A stretch of DNA of 64,000 nt from an uncultured Bacteroidales bacterium (GTDB taxonomy: Bacteria; Bacteroidota; Bacteroidia; Bacteroidales; Muribaculaceae): the NCBI GenBank assembly GCA_949285735.1, contig CASEAQ010000002.1, positions 57,975-121,974 of the forward strand, in the 5' to 3' direction. Made by a program: the position numbers and the translations under genes. Under the pieces are notes generated by a model, which did no database searches, was not told the origin of the DNA, and saw only the letters and a program-made list of their open reading frames with translations. Of the stretch, positions 61,116-64,000 are shown piece after piece; positions within the stretch are counted from its first letter, which is position 1; every line of letters starts with the position of its first letter.

Positions 61116-61560
61116 AGCAATAACAGCAATTCAGCAATACAACATTTTGAGACATGAATTTCCCGAATCGTCAGGTTCGGTTCGTTGTGGCACAATGACT
61201 TGGTTTGGAGAATTCATGCCTTCTGCTTTATCTGACACTTATAGACTGAAAATAACTTATACTACCGGAAAGCCGCCCAAAGTTTATATAGTGTCCCCTA
61301 AGCCATTACCGTTGGCAGAAGGGGCTAAACGATTACCTCACACATACAGCTATAGTAATGGGAAACAACAGTTATGTCTGTTTCTACCGAAAGCTGGCGA
61401 GTGGAATTCTTCAATGTTTATTGCTACAACAATTGTACATTGGGCCGTTCAATGGATGTACTATTATGAGATATGGGTAACTACTGGAAAGTGGATGGGA
61501 GGAGGTCATGGAAATTGGGATGCTGAAAAAAAAGACAGCAATGATTCAGGAACAACATGA
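61105..61560 (+). CDS. E2-like CBASS accessory protein (type II-short)
   Basis: 151 residues. LPHTYSYSNGKQQLCLFLPKAGEW, with a cysteine at 91 in the E2 catalytic position, then TTIVHWAVQWMYYYEIW and TGKWMGGGHG, matches the stand-alone E2-like proteins of short type II CBASS. These attach the CD-NTase C-terminus to targets and prime it. No E1 (full Cap2) or Cap3 protease gene is present before the island ends, hence type II-short. It overlaps the CD-NTase gene by 11 bases. Confidence 0.82.
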   Translation: MGNKAITAIQQYNILRHEFPESSGSVRCGTMTWFGEFMPSALSDTYRLKITYTTGKPPKVYIVSPKPLPLAEGAKRLPHTYSYSNGKQQLCLFLPKAGEWNSSMFIATTIVHWAVQWMYYYEIWVTTGKWMGGGHGNWDAEKKDSNDSGTT

Positions 61561-61568
61561 TTTTTCGA

Positions 61569-61654
61569 CACTGTCCAAAATTTTGTGTAAATGGGAAATA
61601 CGGGATTCAAGTTTGAGTCTCGTATTTCCCATTTACACAAGATATTTTATAGTG
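61569..61654. repeat. 86-bp palindromic element with a perfect 20-bp arm
   Basis: TTGTGTAAATGGGAAATACG (61583-61602) is exactly complementary to 61621-61640. Pairing continues inward through GATTCAA/TTGAGTC and outward, more weakly, to CACT (61569) and AGTG (61654). No T-tract follows. Between the convergent CBASS and R-M genes it may block read-through; the CACT/AGTG ends and TGTCCAAAATTTTGTGT outer arm suggest a transposon-derived mini-element. Confidence 0.6.
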
Positions 61655-61756
61655 CCGTTTTTTCACTTCCTATTTTATTTTTACATAGGCTTTATCATCT
61701 TTTCAATGAATGCAATTTCTTCATAGGCCAGATGCTATTTTGTATAAAATTGTCTG

Positions 61757-64000
61757 TCATTTTTTTGTAGAAAGCACTTTTTTGATATACTGTCGCTGCG
61801 TATCAGCTATACCAAAAAGTCTGTACAACTGCATATTAACATCTTCATTATAATTAATTAACCCGTTACTATCGGTATAGTTTAATAAATCAGGAACTTT
61901 CTTTGCCAAGGATGTCAAAGACTCATCTGTCATTAAGAACGCGAACCGTATTATTTCACTGGTCGCGTATTTGAAGAAATTATGTGCTTCTTTTTCTGTT
62001 TCAAAAGTTTTCAAGGCTACTCGTGAACGTCCAAACGCACTATGGTTATCTATTACGGCTATTTGATTACTTCGCTTTTGTCCTCCGGCATTCGCACTTG
62101 AAACAATGACTTTCCAACGTCCTAAATACTCTGTTCCAGAAGATATAACATTCTTGCTTGCCACATACCAACGAGCACGCCCGCTCTTACCCGCTTTGTC
62201 GTTGGTGAATAGCTTTATTTCCGTATTGGGGTTAAAGGTGTCTCCCTCGTTATATTCCCTGACAAGAGAAGGATTTTTTTCCACGAAGTCGCTTTCTATG
62301 CCAAAAAGTTTTTGCGATAATACCGCATCATGCAAGCAGCCGTTCTCTTTTATCACCTTGTCCAACTTCCTTACAATCTCATCGTCATTAGGATTGAGCG
62401 GAAACAAGTCCTCACCCGGATTGTCCGCGTGAATGGTGATGGCCTTGCCTTCTTTGGAATAGCGATAGATGAAGCCTTTCTCCCTCTTGCCCATGTCTTT
62501 TAAGACGATAGACAATCCATCGGCGATGGCCACGTCCTTGAACACGTCCGTGGATTGAGGGAAGAATTCAAGCATAGCCAAGTGGGGGTCGTTCATCTGC
62601 GCCAAGCCAAATTTCTCTAGACCTTTGCCCGACCGATGAATCCATCTTGCGCCAGGATATATTAAGGAAGTGTATTTCCCAATTTTTTCGCTTATCATCT
62701 GGAAATATTGGAAAATACTGCTACTGCGTTTTTGCCCATTATCTGTATCTTTCTGAGCTACTACTTCTTGATACGGCGGATTCCCCACCACTGCGTTGAA
62801 TCTCATATTGTCTCCTGCTAGGTCATGAACTTTTTTGATGAAAAGTTCCGGTTGGTTCTTAATTTTGTTGATAAGGTCATCGGGTGCATACATATTTGTC
62901 TTTGTTCCGCGAAAGCCCACGAGCGTCCGTTTGGTAATGCTCTTTGCCATCGGCGTCTTGCAGACCACGAAAATGTTTTCGCCAACGACCTTGTCCCATA
63001 CAGCCTGCTGCTCTTTCAACGTGTCGGCAGAGATTGTGCTGTCTTTCAGCCGGGAGCGGTAAATACTGTAAGCCATGTAAAGCGGATACAAGCCCGACTT
63101 GGAATTGATTTCAAGGATGCGGCTGTCTGGCGTGAACACTTCTTTCGTCACCTTGCCATGGTCGATGAAATGCGGCTCGTCGATGGTATGCTCATATTCC
63201 CTGTCAAAGAAGCAGTAGCCGCCCAAACAGTCGCCCAAGTGCATGTTTACCACACGCCACGGAGTAAGCACCGTTTCCTTGTCGGGATTGCGGAAGGTGC
63301 TGAAGATGTCCGTGATGCGCCCGATGCGTTCTTCCACACTCAGTTTGTCAGCGGCTTTCGCCATCGCACGGATGCGCTTGCCTGCGGCACGGAAAATGTC
63401 CGGGTCGTAGTATTTCTTGAAAGCGTTGAACTTCTGCTTGCTCACCCCTTTGGGCATAAACTCCTCCCAGGAACGCGGATCTATCTTCTCGGCGAAGTTG
63501 TCAATGGTGATTTCCTCGTCCTCGTTATCCAGCTCCGCACCGTAGATGAGCAGGGGCATGCGGATAGATATGCCACGGAGAATGGAGATAGCCGCCTCGC
63601 GGTTCTTCGTTTTCTTTTTTAGTTCCTCCAGCCTGCGCTTCTCTTCCTCGGTCAGTTCCTTCTTGGATTTCTTCTCCAGCTTCTCCTTTTCCTCGTATTC
63701 TTCGCTTGTCAGCCCTTGGTTGTTAATATCCACCTGATTGGTCTTGGGCATAGCCTTGGTCTGGCCGATGATTTTCTTCAGGTCATCAAACTCCTGCAAC
63801 TCCAAATCGCCCAGTTTCAATAACTCATCATTGTAGAGGCTGTTGTCCTCGAATCCGTTGCGCACCACACGCTCCACGTAGACCTTCTTCAACTGTTCCA
63901 ACATACGCGGCACGTCAAACTTGTCCATGCGCGAGCCTTCGATGGAAATGACCGGGCAGAAGTTGAGGAAGTCGCCCATCGTCTTGCGGTCGTCCTGCGA
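61757..64000 (-). CDS. Eco57I-type restriction-modification enzyme, N-terminus beyond window
   Basis: About 747 residues visible; the frame is open to the right edge (SQDDRKTMGDFLNFC). The first 250 visible residues include a charged helical insert rich in Lys/Glu (KEKLEKKSKKELTEEEKRRL). Then come a methyltransferase domain with TPDSRILEINSKSGLYPLYM (degenerate motif I region) and AVVGNPPYQEVV (catalytic NPPY, at 62771-62782), and a C-terminal target-recognition region from about 62400 downward. Probably part of a large single-chain type IIG or type I-like enzyme with nuclease or helicase domains upstream. The C-terminal third is visibly more AT-rich than the rest. Confidence 0.8.
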   Translation of the reverse strand, partial: SQDDRKTMGDFLNFCPVISIEGSRMDKFDVPRMLEQLKKVYVERVVRNGFEDNSLYNDELLKLGDLELQEFDDLKKIIGQTKAMPKTNQVDINNQGLTSEEYEEKEKLEKKSKKELTEEEKRRLEELKKKTKNREAAISILRGISIRMPLLIYGAELDNEDEEITIDNFAEKIDPRSWEEFMPKGVSKQKFNAFKKYYDPDIFRAAGKRIRAMAKAADKLSVEERIGRITDIFSTFRNPDKETVLTPWRVVNMHLGDCLGGYCFFDREYEHTIDEPHFIDHGKVTKEVFTPDSRILEINSKSGLYPLYMAYSIYRSRLKDSTISADTLKEQQAVWDKVVGENIFVVCKTPMAKSITKRTLVGFRGTKTNMYAPDDLINKIKNQPELFIKKVHDLAGDNMRFNAVVGNPPYQEVVAQKDTDNGQKRSSSIFQYFQMISEKIGKYTSLIYPGARWIHRSGKGLEKFGLAQMNDPHLAMLEFFPQSTDVFKDVAIADGLSIVLKDMGKREKGFIYRYSKEGKAITIHADNPGEDLFPLNPNDDEIVRKLDKVIKENGCLHDAVLSQKLFGIESDFVEKNPSLVREYNEGDTFNPNTEIKLFTNDKAGKSGRARWYVASKNVISSGTEYLGRWKVIVSSANAGGQKRSNQIAVIDNHSAFGRSRVALKTFETEKEAHNFFKYATSEIIRFAFLMTDESLTSLAKKVPDLLNYTDSNGLINYNEDVNMQLYRLFGIADTQRQYIKKVLSTKK

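Noticed and set aside
1-64000. CRISPR array
   Set aside because: No regularly spaced direct repeats with unique spacers; the short unit arrays are contiguous 7-bp repeats.
1-64000. Insertion sequences or conjugative/phage genes
   Set aside because: No transposase, integrase, relaxase, capsid or terminase motif was recognised.

Overview
The window looks like a chromosomal segment of a gut-type Bacteroidales, probably Muribaculaceae-like. The evidence is a Bacteroidetes-type hisGDCB order, PorQ plus proteins with type IX secretion (T9SS) C-terminal sorting domains, a PMCA-type calcium ATPase, orphan AraC regulators, and promoters of the Bacteroidetes form (TTG, about 20 bases, TAnnTTTG). The genus is inference; nothing here was searched against a database. 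No transposase, integrase, rRNA or CRISPR array was seen.

Layout. 0-4.6 kb: histidine operon hisG-hisD-hisC-hisB on the minus strand (hisB runs off the left edge), preceded by a promoter, a tiny His-rich leader peptide and a terminator hairpin, i.e. a classical his attenuator. 4.6-6.2 kb: deletion-scarred remains of a type II restriction-modification (R-M) system. 6.2-8.9 kb: phosphatase, RecD/Pif1-like helicase and TonB-domain protein. 9.2-12.5 kb: porQ, a CBS-nucleotidyltransferase and a secreted metallophosphatase. 12.8-19.1 kb: Bcr/CflA exporter, small lipoprotein, a DUF4465 secreted protein with a structured leader, and the calcium ATPase. 19.1-27.7 kb: AraC regulator, then cvpA-sufB-[NotI-like R-M]-sufC-sufD-sufS, an iron-sulfur assembly operon with an apparently intact R-M pair inside it. 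28-35.2 kb: ATPase, small HTH protein and a 1732-residue FG-GAP/VCBS T9SS cargo protein. 35.2-46.4 kb: housekeeping (flippase-like membrane protein, rsmA, mgtE, tRNA-Ser, AraC, argH, aldo/keto reductase, RtcB ligase, acyltransferase).

46.5-54 kb is accessory: a REP-like inverted repeat, a candidate structured RNA of about 340 nt with its own promoter and U-tract, and immediately after it a tightly coupled four-gene operon (methyltransferase-like, short SF1 helicase, a 641-residue protein of unknown family, DUF1848 Fe-S protein). An SPFH / ribbon-helix-helix / membrane-protein operon with a perfect palindrome at its transcription start follows. This RNA-plus-four-gene locus is the best candidate for an undescribed system.

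54-64 kb: an OPT peptide transporter whose last membrane segment is split onto a separate overlapping reading frame, an AraC regulator, then a visibly AT-rich defence island: an AAA ATPase, a type II-short CBASS (HNH-SAVED effector, CD-NTase, E2-like protein), a long palindromic element, and the C-terminal part of a large Eco57I-type R-M enzyme that continues past the right edge.

Themes: three R-M loci in different states (decayed, apparently intact, cut by the window edge) and one CBASS in 64 kb; T9SS apparatus and cargo together; and several families of short palindromic intergenic repeats.
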